DNA of 50,966 bases from Chloroflexota bacterium (GCA_016189905.1 JACPRP010000072.1:1-50966); one strand, 5' to 3'; shown: positions 42,082 to 50,824, counted from the stretch's first letter. The notes: generated from the letters alone by a model not told the origin. Numbers and translations: made by a program.

Positions 42082-42151
42082 TGTCATTCCGAGCGGAGCG
42101 AGGAATCTCGACATTCGAAGGCCGAGAACCTTCGCAACGCTCGCGGTGACA
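42082..42151. repeat. REP-like palindromic intergenic element
   Basis: About 70 bases with inverted ends: TGTCATTCCGAGCG at the left and CGCTCGCGGTGACA at the right, with further GCGA/TCGC and CTCG/CGAG pairing inside. The TGTCATTCCGAGCGxAGCGAGGAATCT motif is known to me as a dispersed intergenic repeat in several bacterial phyla, Chloroflexota among them. Only one copy was seen here. Confidence 0.6.
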
Positions 42152-42226
42152 GGGATTTTCACGATAGACTGGAATCGGGCCAAACTGCTTGCTAGTGAAC
42201 GAGTCCGGCCTGATCCTTCTCATCTG

Positions 42227-42886
42227 CTATTCCCCACCTATCAACTTGGCTTTTGCCCTGGCGAACTCGTCCTCGGTCAAGGCTCCGCTCAGTCGCAATG
42301 CGCTAAGCCGCTCCAGTTCACCTGCCAAGGATGCAGAATTCGCAAGCCGGGAATTGGTTGCTCCGCGTACCGCCGCCAGACGAATGTTGATAGCTTGCAC
42401 CAGCGCGCTTACGGCTTCCTCGCCACAGTACTTCTCGTAGACGTTAACGTTAACTGTTCCAACCTTGTCAACGCCAACCAGAGTGAGCCGCCACAGCCTT
42501 AAGTTGGTAAACCAACCGGGACCCTTCTCCTGACGGAGGTCGAATCTAACGAGGTCGTTCCAGTAGATGAAAGAGGCAGCAGTGCCGTCCCGCACCGCCT
42601 GATCTGTATAGATGGACCCCATGGTGGTCATTACGAGTATAGCTCGCAGCGGCGTTAACGCAAACAGGCCGAATGGCCTCCACCCTTCGCGTTGGCCCCC
42701 CGCGATGACGGCACGGTCAACCCCCTCGTTCCCGGCTAGCACACCCGCTAGATTGTCCACTTGCGCCGTGCGGACGATGGGCAGCACGCCGTTGATCGTG
42801 ATCAGCCCGGTTCCAACCGACCGGAAGTACGGCTCGCCCACACACCTCTCGATCTCGCTCACTACTTCGGCCACTGGTTTCGGCAT
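42227..42886 (-). CDS. SHOCT domain-containing protein of unknown function
   Basis: A 219-residue protein. I chose ATG 42886 because AAAGGAGG lies just before it; a longer frame from 42964 lacks this. The last 33 residues (LAGELERLSALRLSGALTEDEFARAKAKLI) are a SHOCT motif, a short oligomerisation helix pair. The first part (residues about 1-185) is not recognised; it has a beta-strand pattern with VMTTMGSIYTDQAV and AVVNVNVYEKYCGEEAV-like strands that may be a PH-like fold. It follows the HMG-CoA lyase gene on the same strand by about 146 bases and could be in its transcript. No function is proposed. Confidence 0.6.
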   Translation of the reverse strand: MPKPVAEVVSEIERCVGEPYFRSVGTGLITINGVLPIVRTAQVDNLAGVLAGNEGVDRAVIAGGQREGWRPFGLFALTPLRAILVMTTMGSIYTDQAVRDGTAASFIYWNDLVRFDLRQEKGPGWFTNLRLWRLTLVGVDKVGTVNVNVYEKYCGEEAVSALVQAINIRLAAVRGATNSRLANSASLAGELERLSALRLSGALTEDEFARAKAKLIGGE

Positions 42887-43032
42887 CGACAACCTCCTTT
42901 CGATCTCACCTGCTGGTCCTTTTGCTCCGCCCTCAGCCCACGAGACCAGCCAACTCAGGCACACCGAGGTTCTGCGCGGCTGGGAACAGGCGATCTTGAC
43001 TTTCCTTGCCCGAAGTTGTCAAGGCCAGATTC

Positions 43033-43941
43033 CTACCTCTTACACACGCCCGCCCTGGCCATTTTGCCTGGCAGCTCGCGGCCGACGATGTTCTCGGCGA
43101 GTCGGGCGCAGTCGACGATCTTGCTCAGGTCGACGCCGGTGGATACGCCCATCTCTTCGAACATGTTGACGAGGTCCTCGGTCGCGACGTTGCCGGCCGC
43201 GCCCGGCGTATTCGGGCAGCCTCCCATACCACCGACGGAGCTATCGAATATGCTGATGCCAGCCTGTAGAGCGGCAAGCGCGTTCGCAAGCCCTGTTCCG
43301 CGCGTGTCGTGAAAGTGCGCCGCCAGGCGAGTGTTGGGAAGCGCAGCCAGCAACTGACGAAACAGCTCGTAGGCTTGGCGAGGGTTGGCCATCCCAACCG
43401 TGTCGCCGAAAGAAATCTCTTCCGCGCCCTGCTTGACAAGCTCGCTGGCCAGGGCTGTCACCCTCTCGGCCGGAACGCGTCCCTCGATCGAGCAGCCGAA
43501 GGAGGTCGGGACCGAGGCCCTGATCCTGAGCCCGTGGGCTTTAGCCGCCTCACAAATCGGCCGCAAGCCCTCCAGCGATTGCGCGATGGTCCGGTTTACG
43601 TTCGCCATATTATGGCTCTCGCTCGCCGACACGAAGACTTCGATCTCCTCCACCCCGGCCTCAACTGCCCGTTCAAATCCCGTTTGATTGGGAACCAGGA
43701 CACTGTAGACGACGCCGGCGGGGCGACGGATCGCCTTGAGCACCTCAGCCGCATCCTTCAGTTGGGGCACCCATTTTGGATGCACGAAGCTAGTAACCTG
43801 GATACTCATCAGCCCAGTATCCGAAAGAGCATCGATCAGCCTTATCTTCTGTTCGGTCGGGACCTCTTTCTCTTCGTTCTGCAATCCGTCACGTGGCCCT
43901 ACCTCCACGATAGTCACCTGTCTTGGAAGATCGAAAACCAT
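43033..43941 (-). CDS. Hydroxymethylglutaryl-CoA lyase
   Basis: A 302-residue enzyme of the DRE-TIM family. It splits 3-hydroxy-3-methylglutaryl-CoA into acetyl-CoA and acetoacetate, in leucine breakdown or related routes. Visible signatures are VGPRDGLQNE (metal and catalytic Arg region), SFVHPKWVPQL, SASESHNMANVN, ISFGDTVGMANP, AHFHDTRGTGLANAL and the hallmark SVGGMGGCPNTPGAAGN with the catalytic Cys. Length is normal. The ATG has AGGAGG ten bases upstream. Its promoter (43975-44003) overlaps the first codon of the truncated deacetylase gene on the other strand. Its presence near CoA-thioester genes suggests acyl-CoA catabolism. Confidence 0.92.
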   Translation of the reverse strand: MVFDLPRQVTIVEVGPRDGLQNEEKEVPTEQKIRLIDALSDTGLMSIQVTSFVHPKWVPQLKDAAEVLKAIRRPAGVVYSVLVPNQTGFERAVEAGVEEIEVFVSASESHNMANVNRTIAQSLEGLRPICEAAKAHGLRIRASVPTSFGCSIEGRVPAERVTALASELVKQGAEEISFGDTVGMANPRQAYELFRQLLAALPNTRLAAHFHDTRGTGLANALAALQAGISIFDSSVGGMGGCPNTPGAAGNVATEDLVNMFEEMGVSTGVDLSKIVDCARLAENIVGRELPGKMARAGVCKR

Positions 43942-43974
43942 TGCCAGACCTGCCTCCTGTGCGTTGATACTGCT

Positions 43975-44003
43975 ATTCTAACAAGATCAGAGTACCAAGA
44001 CAA
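43975..44003 (-). promoter_or_regulatory. Predicted promoter of the HMG-CoA lyase gene
   Basis: Minus-strand TTGTCT (44003-43998), a 17-base spacer and TAGAAT (43980-43975). Confidence 0.6.
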
Positions 44004-44749
44004 TGCCTCTTAGTCTTGCTGAATTAGTCGAGGACATGGCGACAAGCGGCTTGATAACCTTTGGGGCTCACACCGACAACCATGCCGATCTAACGCAGCT
44101 ATCTCCTGGCGCCGCCGACAAGCAGGTCAGGGATAGCAAACGTGCGCTGGAGGCCCGATTAGGGATGGCGGTCAACCTCCTCGCCTATCCCTCCGGGCAA
44201 TACAACATAGCGGTTATGCGCCTGGCAGAAGGGGCGGGGTTTCTTGCCGCCGTGACGACGCGCTATGGCAACAGACACGTGCGCGACGATATCTATCAAT
44301 TGAAGAGAACCAGGGTTAATGGGCGAGGCAATCTGAGCGCCTTCATCGGTGGATTACAGTACGCGGATTCTGAAGTAGCGCAGGCTCCTCCACCGGCAGC
44401 ACCACCAACGCCAACCTCGACGCCAACGCCGCAACCGACGGCCACGCCGACGCCGAGCCCGACGAAACGGTCGACGCCTATCACGGCCCAGACGGCTGTG
44501 CCCCTCTCTGTCCCCGAGGGCATTGTGCCAAACGTCGTCGGTTTGTTGGAAGCCGAGGCGCGGTTGTCGATCAACCACGCCGGCCTCGATACCGGGTACC
44601 CAAATTACCAGACAGCGGAAGATATCAAGCCAGAGAACAGGGATCTCCTCTTGTCTGTGCCGGTAGGGCGCGTCGTATGCCAGCAGCCGCCGCCGGGGAC
44701 CGCGCTCAAGCGCGGCGAGAAGGTGAATCTGGCGATCAGGCGGAAATAG
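44003..44749 (+). pseudogene. 5-prime-truncated polysaccharide deacetylase with C-terminal PASTA-like domain
   Basis: The 248-residue product starts in the middle of a NodB-type deacetylase domain: LAELVEDMATSGLITFGAHTDNHADLTQLSP corresponds to the region after the catalytic TFDD motif, which is missing. An in-frame stop at 43979-43981 closes the frame upstream. No ribosome site is seen. Retained parts are AYPSGQYNIAVMRLAEGAGF (strand near the zinc-site region), a TPTPQPTATPTP-type linker and a PASTA-like domain (VPNVVGLLEAEARLSINHAGL, then QQPPPGTALKRGEKVNLAI), usually a peptidoglycan-binding module. Loss of the N-terminal half probably followed a rearrangement next to the HMG-CoA lyase promoter. 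The remnant could still be translated, but as an enzyme it should be inactive. Confidence 0.75.
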
Positions 44750-44779
44750 GGCGCACGGTCTTCAGGGCGCACGGTCTTC
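44748..44779. repeat. Perfect 16-base tandem duplication between convergent gene ends
   Basis: AGGGCGCACGGTCTTC occurs at 44748-44763 and again at 44764-44779. The block spans the end of the truncated deacetylase gene and reaches the stop codon of the alpha-hydroxy-acid oxidase gene. Confidence 0.9.
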
Positions 44780-45836
44780 AACCAAGCGGCATCGTCGGCC
44801 GAATCACGTGCGGGCCGATTTCGGCCACGCTCGTAGCTCCGATCAGGGCCATCCCCACTTCGATTTCCCTCGCCAGCAAATCCAGGGCTCGCTCGAGGCC
44901 CGCCTCTCCGTCGGCGGCCAGGCCCCATGACATAAGCTTGCCTATCGCCACGGCTTTCGCCCCCAGGGCAAGGCCTTTGATCACATCAGTGCCACGCACG
45001 AACCCGCTATCCACCAGCACCTCGGCACGGCCAGCCACGGCCTGAACTATCTCTGGCAGGACCTCGATGGTCGCCAGGCCGTGATCAAGCTGGCGCCCGC
45101 CGTGATTCGAGACGTAGATGGCCTCCACGCCGGCTTCCACCGCCCGCGCCGCGTCGTCGGCCATCATCACCCCCTTGAGGATCAGCGGCAACCGTGTCTG
45201 GTCTCGCAGCCATGCCAGATACTCCCACGTCATCCCCGCCTTATTCACCTCCGCCTCATCGTGGGTGCAGTTCACATCCGCCAGGTTAGGGCGGTCGCTG
45301 GCCACCTGCCGTGGAAAGAAGCGGTTGTGCAAATCACGCTCGCGGCGGCCGTACATCGCCGTGTCGGCCGTAAGACAAAGGGCGCAGTAGCCAGCGTTCT
45401 CGACGCGCCGCACGATGCTCTTCACCCAGTCACGGTCGCCGTAGTTATACAACTGAAAAATGGCCGGACCGTCGACGCCCGCGGCCACGGTCTCTAGCGA
45501 AGGAGCCGACACTGTACTGACGAAGGCGATGGTGCCCTTGCGCTCCGCCACGCGCGCCGCGGCCAGCGCTCCATCGGGAGCAAAACGAGTGAGCGAGCCG
45601 ACCGGGGCAAGCATCACCGGAATCGAAAGACGGTGGTTAAGAAACGTCGTCGAAAAGTCGCACTTTCTGACATCTACCAGCACCCGCTGGCACAAGGCAT
45701 ACCGCTCCATAGCGAGGCGATTGCGCCGCAGCGTCGTCTCTGTCTCGGCTCCTCCAGACGCAAAATCCCAGATAGGCCTGGGCAGCTTCTCCTCAGCGGC
45801 ATGGATAATCTCGGGGATCGTCAGAAACTCGCTCAT
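44778..45836 (-). CDS. FMN-dependent alpha-hydroxy-acid oxidase/dehydrogenase
   Basis: A 352-residue (beta/alpha)8 flavoenzyme of the glycolate oxidase / lactate dehydrogenase / mandelate dehydrogenase family. It oxidises an (S)-2-hydroxy acid to the 2-oxo acid. Visible are MLAPVGSLTRFAPDGALAAARVAERKG, QLYNYGDRDW, ALCLTADTAMYGRRERD, LILKGVMMADDA and the catalytic His-Gly-Gly-Arg in YVSNHGGRQLDH. FMN phosphate contacts are in VLVDSGFVRGTDVIKGLALGAKAVAIG. No membrane segment like that of MdlB is obvious. It is the last gene of the EamA-UbiD-acyl-CoA-synthetase operon, 44 bases downstream of the synthetase. The natural substrate cannot be told. Confidence 0.9.
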   Translation of the reverse strand: MSEFLTIPEIIHAAEEKLPRPIWDFASGGAETETTLRRNRLAMERYALCQRVLVDVRKCDFSTTFLNHRLSIPVMLAPVGSLTRFAPDGALAAARVAERKGTIAFVSTVSAPSLETVAAGVDGPAIFQLYNYGDRDWVKSIVRRVENAGYCALCLTADTAMYGRRERDLHNRFFPRQVASDRPNLADVNCTHDEAEVNKAGMTWEYLAWLRDQTRLPLILKGVMMADDAARAVEAGVEAIYVSNHGGRQLDHGLATIEVLPEIVQAVAGRAEVLVDSGFVRGTDVIKGLALGAKAVAIGKLMSWGLAADGEAGLERALDLLAREIEVGMALIGATSVAEIGPHVIRPTMPLG

Positions 45837-45880
45837 ACGTTCTCCTTCTCCATTTCTCGGGAGGTATCTTGCACCAAGAA

Positions 45881-48043
45881 CTAGGCCAGGATCATCAGGG
45901 CATCGACAGCCTTCACGCCACCATCCTCGGGTAAGACCAGCACAGGGTTGATATCGAGCGCCGCCAGATCGTCGCCGAGCTCTTCGGCCATGCTACTCAC
46001 GGCCATAATGACCCGAGCCAGCGCGGCGATATCTCTCGGCTTCTGCCCGTGGCGGCCTTCGAGGAGACGGAAGGCCTTGGTTTCCCGAATCATAGCCAGG
46101 GCCTCTTGCTCATCCAGGGGCGCCAGTCGCATCGAGATCTCTTCGAGAAGCTCCACCATCACTCCGCCCAGGCCGAAGACCACCACCGGGCCGAAGCCGG
46201 GTTCCTGCTTGAAGCCGACGATGATCTCCAGACCACCCCCGATAGTCTCCTCGACCAGCACACCTTCTAGCTTCGCACTGGGGTCGTACGCCCTGGCGCT
46301 CGCGAGAATCTCCTCGAAAGCCTGCTCTACTTCCCTGTCATCCTTAACCCCCAGGCGCACCCCGCCGGCTTTGCTCTTGTGAGTGATGTCCGCCGAGACC
46401 ACCTTCAAAACCACCGGATAACCAAGCGCCTGGGCACACTGCACCGCCGCCACTGGGTTCTCGGCAACCTGACGCCCTGGGGTCGGGATGCCAAACATTT
46501 CGAGAATGGCCATCGATTCAGCCTCGGTCAGGACACCGCGCCCTTGCTGTCGAGCGGTATAAATGATGTGCATCGCGTTTTCTCGCCGCCAGGTGCTTTG
46601 ATCAGTTCTTGCACCCGCCACTTCCTTCGCGACCTTAGACTCAAGATAACGCTTCCGCCTCTCGGTGTACTTCACCAGGGTTCCTAGAGCCCGCACTCCC
46701 CTGGAGGGATCCAGGAACACAGGGATGCCGTTCTCTCTGAGTATGGCAAGCGATTCCTCTGAAGGGACTACCGCGTTCACCACGACCATCTTGTCGGTGG
46801 TTGCTGCCATCTCCACGATCTCGTGGGCCAGTTTGGTGCTGAGCGCCATGTGGAAGCCAATGAAGATCACCAGGCTATCCACCCCAGGATCGCGCATGAC
46901 GACATCAAACGCCTGCTTGAGGAGGCCCGGACTCGCCAGCAGCTCCGCGGTCAAGTCCACGGGGTTGCGAGGGGCAGCAAACGACGGCAAGACCCGGCGC
47001 AGGCCATCGACTGTTTCCGGAGCCAGATCGACCACCTCGATCCCTACATCCTCGCAGCGATCGCACATAAGGATGCCAGCACCTCCAGAGCCGGTTATCA
47101 ACGCCACTCCGCGACCATTCGGGCGACGGTTGCCGATAGAGACAGCCGCGAAGTCGAAGAGATCCTCAAGATCACGAGCCCGCATTATTCCATATTGGTC
47201 AAACATGGCATCGTAGACGCCTTCTGACCCGACCATAGACCCGGTGTGCGAAAGCGCTGCCTTCGCCCCGGATGGCGATCTGCCAACTTTTATGGCAATC
47301 AGCGGCTTGTCCGCTTCCAACGCCTCCAGGGCGCAGCGCTTCAGCGCCTCGACATCCCGAGCTTGCTCGACATAAGTCATCACAGCTTTGGTCCCAGGCT
47401 GCTTCAGGAAATAGGAGATGTAGTCTGGGACCCCCAGCACCACCTCGTTGCCAGTGCTGACCCAGTAGTTAAAGCCTATTCCGTCTGCCTGGGCCATGAT
47501 GTGGAGGCAGGAGCCAAGATATCCGCTCTGGCCCACGATGGCGACAGGTCCCTGGATGACAGGCGCCACATCGAGAGATATGCCGAACTTAACGGACAGC
47601 TTTTCTGGCAGGCTCAACAATCCGGCGCAGTTGGGTCCGTTCACGGCCACGCAGCCCTCAAGGGCCGCCTGGCGGAGGTCCTCCTGCAGCCTCCGGCCCT
47701 CCTCTCCCACTTCGGCAAAACCGGAGGTGAAGATGCTCACGGCCTTCACCCCTCTCGCTCCACATTCACGCACGGCCGCCGGAACAGCAGCGGCCTGGAG
47801 GGCGATGATCGCCAGGTCGATTTCGTCTGGCACATCATCCAGACTGCGGTAACATTTCAACCCCGCGAGCTCATCGTATCGCGGGTTGATCGGGTATAAC
47901 CTCCCCGGATAGCCATATCGAATTAGATTGTGCAGGGTCCTGCCGCTAATCTTGTTGGGATCGCCTGAGGCGCCGATCAGCGCTATCGAGCGAGGCTTGA
48001 ACATTGCGTCGAGATCAAAATCAGGACGGCTTGTCGTTTCCAT
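45881..48043 (-). CDS. ADP-forming acyl-CoA synthetase (fused alpha and beta subunits)
   Basis: A 720-residue NDP-forming acyl-CoA synthetase (acetate-CoA ligase family). CoA-binding N-terminus: KPRSIALIGASGDPNKISGR and PINPRYDELAGLKCYRSLDDVPD. GPNCAGLLS and GQSGYLGS follow. The phosphohistidine is His266 in ALSHTGSM. The C-terminal ATP-grasp part begins near residue 495 (VLTEAESMAILEMFGIPTPG), with VVLKVVSADITHKSKAGGVRLG and FGLGGVMVELLEEISMRLAPL. It converts acyl-CoA, ADP and phosphate to acid, ATP and CoA, or the reverse. It lies between UbiD and the hydroxy-acid oxidase, so the acid may be the UbiD or oxidase product. The ATG is preceded by TAGGAGGAA. Confidence 0.92.
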   Translation of the reverse strand: METTSRPDFDLDAMFKPRSIALIGASGDPNKISGRTLHNLIRYGYPGRLYPINPRYDELAGLKCYRSLDDVPDEIDLAIIALQAAAVPAAVRECGARGVKAVSIFTSGFAEVGEEGRRLQEDLRQAALEGCVAVNGPNCAGLLSLPEKLSVKFGISLDVAPVIQGPVAIVGQSGYLGSCLHIMAQADGIGFNYWVSTGNEVVLGVPDYISYFLKQPGTKAVMTYVEQARDVEALKRCALEALEADKPLIAIKVGRSPSGAKAALSHTGSMVGSEGVYDAMFDQYGIMRARDLEDLFDFAAVSIGNRRPNGRGVALITGSGGAGILMCDRCEDVGIEVVDLAPETVDGLRRVLPSFAAPRNPVDLTAELLASPGLLKQAFDVVMRDPGVDSLVIFIGFHMALSTKLAHEIVEMAATTDKMVVVNAVVPSEESLAILRENGIPVFLDPSRGVRALGTLVKYTERRKRYLESKVAKEVAGARTDQSTWRRENAMHIIYTARQQGRGVLTEAESMAILEMFGIPTPGRQVAENPVAAVQCAQALGYPVVLKVVSADITHKSKAGGVRLGVKDDREVEQAFEEILASARAYDPSAKLEGVLVEETIGGGLEIIVGFKQEPGFGPVVVFGLGGVMVELLEEISMRLAPLDEQEALAMIRETKAFRLLEGRHGQKPRDIAALARVIMAVSSMAEELGDDLAALDINPVLVLPEDGGVKAVDALMILA

Positions 48044-48106
48044 ATTCTAGTTCCTCCTACAGCGTCGTAAGGAAAGATCAGACAGTTCTGGGATAAACTC
48101 GACCCC

Positions 48107-49531
48107 TCATTCGAGGGCGGCGCCGAACTTGGCTTTGACGCGGGCTCGTAGCTCCTCGCTCATCTCCATGGGGATGGCGAACAGCTTTCTGCTTTTCAGT
48201 TCGTAGGGAACACAGGCGTCGAGGATTGCCCGCGAGTTGAACACGTTTGGACCGCCACTGATGAGGCCAGGATTGGACATCGGGTCCAGCGGGGTGCCCC
48301 AGCAGCGATGCAGGAAATCGACGGATAGAGCGGGGTCGCAGCGAGTGGCAAGCGCCCACATAACCTCATTAAGGTTCGTCGGATCGATGTCATCGTCGAC
48401 GACGATCACCCATCGACCGCAGTACGCGCCGCCCGGGATCTGTCCGGCCACCGCACCAACCTGCTTTGAATGACCAGGATAGCGCTGGCGAATAGACACC
48501 ACGGTGAAGAAGTACGTAACAAAACAGCCAACTCCGACGATGTCCGGAATACCGACGCGCTCAAGCCCGTTCCATACTGTTGCCGCCCGCATCACGCCAG
48601 AAGATGAGCCTGGGAGAGGCTTTTTGGGCGGGTGGCCGAGCAAAATGGGGTCATTTCGGTGCATAACAGACTTCACTCGGATCACCGGCTCCTGTCGCTC
48701 GCCACTGGCATAGTAGCCCGCGAACTCGCCGAACGGCCCCTCCAGTCGGGTCTCATCAGGATAAGACTCGCCCTCGATGGCTATTTCCGCATCCGCCGGG
48801 ATAGGCAAACCGGTCACCGGCCCCTTAATGACCTCGATAGGCCCACCTTTAACACCTCCGGCATACTCGTATTCGGGAAGCCCCCACGGCAACGCCGCGC
48901 TGGCGGCAACAACCATAAGAGGATCGTGCCCGAAGGAAATGGCGACCGGGCAAGACTCGCCCTTGGCCCAGTATTTCTCGCGTTGAATACGTCCGTGCTT
49001 ACCTGGAGAGATGTAAAAGCCGAGCGTGTTTCTGTCGTGTCTCTGAACGCGGTAGGTTCCCACGTTCACCCACCCCTCATCTGGGTCGCGAATGACCACC
49101 ATGTCGCCCGTGCCTATATACGGCCCGCCATCCAACTCGTGCCACTTTGGCACAGGGAACTCGAAGAGATCGACGTCATCGCCAGTGTGTACGTTTTCCA
49201 GGACCGGACCGTTATCCAACACTTCCGGCGGGATACGCTGGATATCGCGCATCTTGTCACGAATTTCCCGTGTCATATTCAGGACGTCGGTCCCTTCGGC
49301 AAGGCCAAGTGTCAGTGCCGTGCTGTGCGGGGATTCGCCCATCGTCGCTATGCGGTAGCCTGGGCGAAAACCAGGAATCCGATCGAACAGGATGGCCGGG
49401 AGATGCTCTTTTTCGCAGGCCAAATCGCAAATCGCTCCGATCTCGCCTCCTGGATCCGCGCCATCGATCCGCTTCAACTCCCCAAAGTCGTCAATCCGCG
49501 CCAGCCATTCGCGCAGGTCCTTATACCCCAT
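48107..49531 (-). CDS. UbiD family decarboxylase (prenylated-FMN dependent)
   Basis: A 474-residue UbiD-type enzyme that reversibly decarboxylates aromatic, cinnamic or alpha-beta-unsaturated acids with prenylated FMN. Typical parts: MGYKDLREWLARIDDFGELKRI, then YRVQRHDRNTLGFYISPGKHGR with the conserved Arg, MVVAASAALPWGLPEYEYAGG, RLEGPFGEFAGYY (catalytic Glu pair), and the C-terminal VDDDIDPTNLNEVMWALATRCDP with conserved Asp/Arg. All expected conserved residues are visible. The ATG at 49531 has a GGGGGAGA-type site upstream. No UbiX prenyltransferase is in the window. It is the second gene of a four-gene operon, and the context suggests a role in acid catabolism rather than ubiquinone synthesis. 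Confidence 0.92.
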   Translation of the reverse strand: MGYKDLREWLARIDDFGELKRIDGADPGGEIGAICDLACEKEHLPAILFDRIPGFRPGYRIATMGESPHSTALTLGLAEGTDVLNMTREIRDKMRDIQRIPPEVLDNGPVLENVHTGDDVDLFEFPVPKWHELDGGPYIGTGDMVVIRDPDEGWVNVGTYRVQRHDRNTLGFYISPGKHGRIQREKYWAKGESCPVAISFGHDPLMVVAASAALPWGLPEYEYAGGVKGGPIEVIKGPVTGLPIPADAEIAIEGESYPDETRLEGPFGEFAGYYASGERQEPVIRVKSVMHRNDPILLGHPPKKPLPGSSSGVMRAATVWNGLERVGIPDIVGVGCFVTYFFTVVSIRQRYPGHSKQVGAVAGQIPGGAYCGRWVIVVDDDIDPTNLNEVMWALATRCDPALSVDFLHRCWGTPLDPMSNPGLISGGPNVFNSRAILDACVPYELKSRKLFAIPMEMSEELRARVKAKFGAALE

Positions 49532-49610
49532 TTTCTCCCCCTTGCCTACTCGTTCACCTCAGCAAACATATCACCCTGAAGAGTCCGTGTCAATAGCGAC
49601 GAACGGTACG

Positions 49611-50528
49611 TCATAGCACGACCAGGATCGTGCCCACCATTAACAGGGAGTTGCCAATGATGACCCAGCGACTGAAGCTCTCCTGGCTGCGGTTGAAGAT
49701 GAACGCGAGGGCCAGCACCCACAGGGGCATGGTACGCGACGTGAGGCTAACGATGATTAGCGATCCGTCCACCAGAGCGATGTAGCGCAGCATCTGGGCG
49801 ACACACGTGGTCGTGCCGCTCAAAATGGACAGTCGCAGGCACTTAAAATCTGACGTGGCTAACTCTGTTCTCGTTGTGCTCTTGAACAGGGAAGGGGCAA
49901 TGGCCAAGGAGGCGGCCACAAAGGCGACCAAACTTCCGGCGTATGGCGTGCCGCCGTTTTCTAGCCCGAGCTTGATGAAGACAGGACTGCTCCCCCAAAA
50001 GAAGGCGGCGCCGAGACCGAGGAGCATCCCAACGTACAGGGTGCGTCGATCCACATCCCTGCCACTAGCGGCCATCCTGGCCCCAACTGACGGCGAGACG
50101 GTTGGCTCTTTGAGGGCTGTCAAAGTAGGCCCAATCATCGTCAGGAGCAACCCCAGCGCTGCCCACACGGTTAGCTCTTCTTGGAGTACGACCATGGCCG
50201 CGAGCACGGTGATCGGCGCATTCAATCCGGTCACGATGTTGGACCGCGTCGAGCCGATCAATAACACCGCTCTGTAGGCGAAAGTACGTCCCAGGGCAAA
50301 GTTAATCGCGCCATAAAGCGCGAAGAAGAGATAAGTCTTCCACGTGTAGTGGCCCAGGCTGGAGAGATCGCCTGTCAGCAAGGATACCGCCACAAAGAAG
50401 AATGGCCCGACAAAAATGGCGACTATCGAAACGTAGTTGGCACTAGCCCGAAGCACGGCCCGACGCGTGATTATGGAATTCGCACCGAAAGCAGCGCCGA
50501 TGCCGAGGCCGAATAGAGCTGATATCAT
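49611..50528 (-). CDS. EamA-family (drug/metabolite) transporter
   Basis: A 305-residue membrane protein with ten hydrophobic helices in two EamA repeats (first repeat about 1-140, second about 165-305). Typical features are FGLGIGAAFGANSIITRRAVL at the N-terminus, the end of repeat one VLQEELTVWAALGLLLTMIGPTL, and the second repeat FFWGSSPVFIKLGLENG through WVIIGNSLLMVGTILVVL. EamA carriers export amino acids or metabolites, and some import them. It is the first gene of the operon with UbiD, acyl-CoA synthetase and hydroxy-acid oxidase, so it may move their substrate or product. The promoter is at 50640-50668. Confidence 0.88.
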   Translation of the reverse strand: MISALFGLGIGAAFGANSIITRRAVLRASANYVSIVAIFVGPFFFVAVSLLTGDLSSLGHYTWKTYLFFALYGAINFALGRTFAYRAVLLIGSTRSNIVTGLNAPITVLAAMVVLQEELTVWAALGLLLTMIGPTLTALKEPTVSPSVGARMAASGRDVDRRTLYVGMLLGLGAAFFWGSSPVFIKLGLENGGTPYAGSLVAFVAASLAIAPSLFKSTTRTELATSDFKCLRLSILSGTTTCVAQMLRYIALVDGSLIIVSLTSRTMPLWVLALAFIFNRSQESFSRWVIIGNSLLMVGTILVVL

Positions 50529-50639
50529 CTCGTCATGCCCCTCTACATACAGAGCACTTGACAGACGGAGGGGAGATGGCGTTTTGATGTCGCATTTCTC
50601 TGTTCAGCCTGCCAGCGTTACCCATTCTTATCAGCCCGG

Positions 50640-50668
50640 ACAATACTCAATTCTCGTCTGCATGTCAA
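50640..50668 (-). promoter_or_regulatory. Predicted sigma70 promoter of the EamA-UbiD operon
   Basis: Minus-strand TTGACA (50668-50663), a 17-base spacer and TATTGT (50645-50640). The leader is about 105 bases. Confidence 0.6.
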
Positions 50669-50784
50669 GCCCCGGTCGACGGCAATAACACCTGCCACTA
50701 TAGAGCTAACGCTTATAGTCACGTGCAAACCATTTGTCGGCGATCTCAGGGGTTCGCAAAATGCCGTAGGGAGAGAAAGAGATC

Positions 50785-50824
50785 CACGGTTTTCCAGGAT
50801 ACAAGAATCACGGTTTTCCAGGAT
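50785..50824. repeat. 16-base direct repeat with an 8-base spacer
   Basis: CACGGTTTTCCAGGAT occurs at 50785-50800 and at 50809-50824, a 24-base period. It lies about 120 bases upstream of the EamA operon promoter. Confidence 0.85.

Noticed and set aside
48632..49579. 315-codon plus-strand frame across the UbiD gene
   Set aside because: Antisense shadow of a fully conserved UbiD enzyme.
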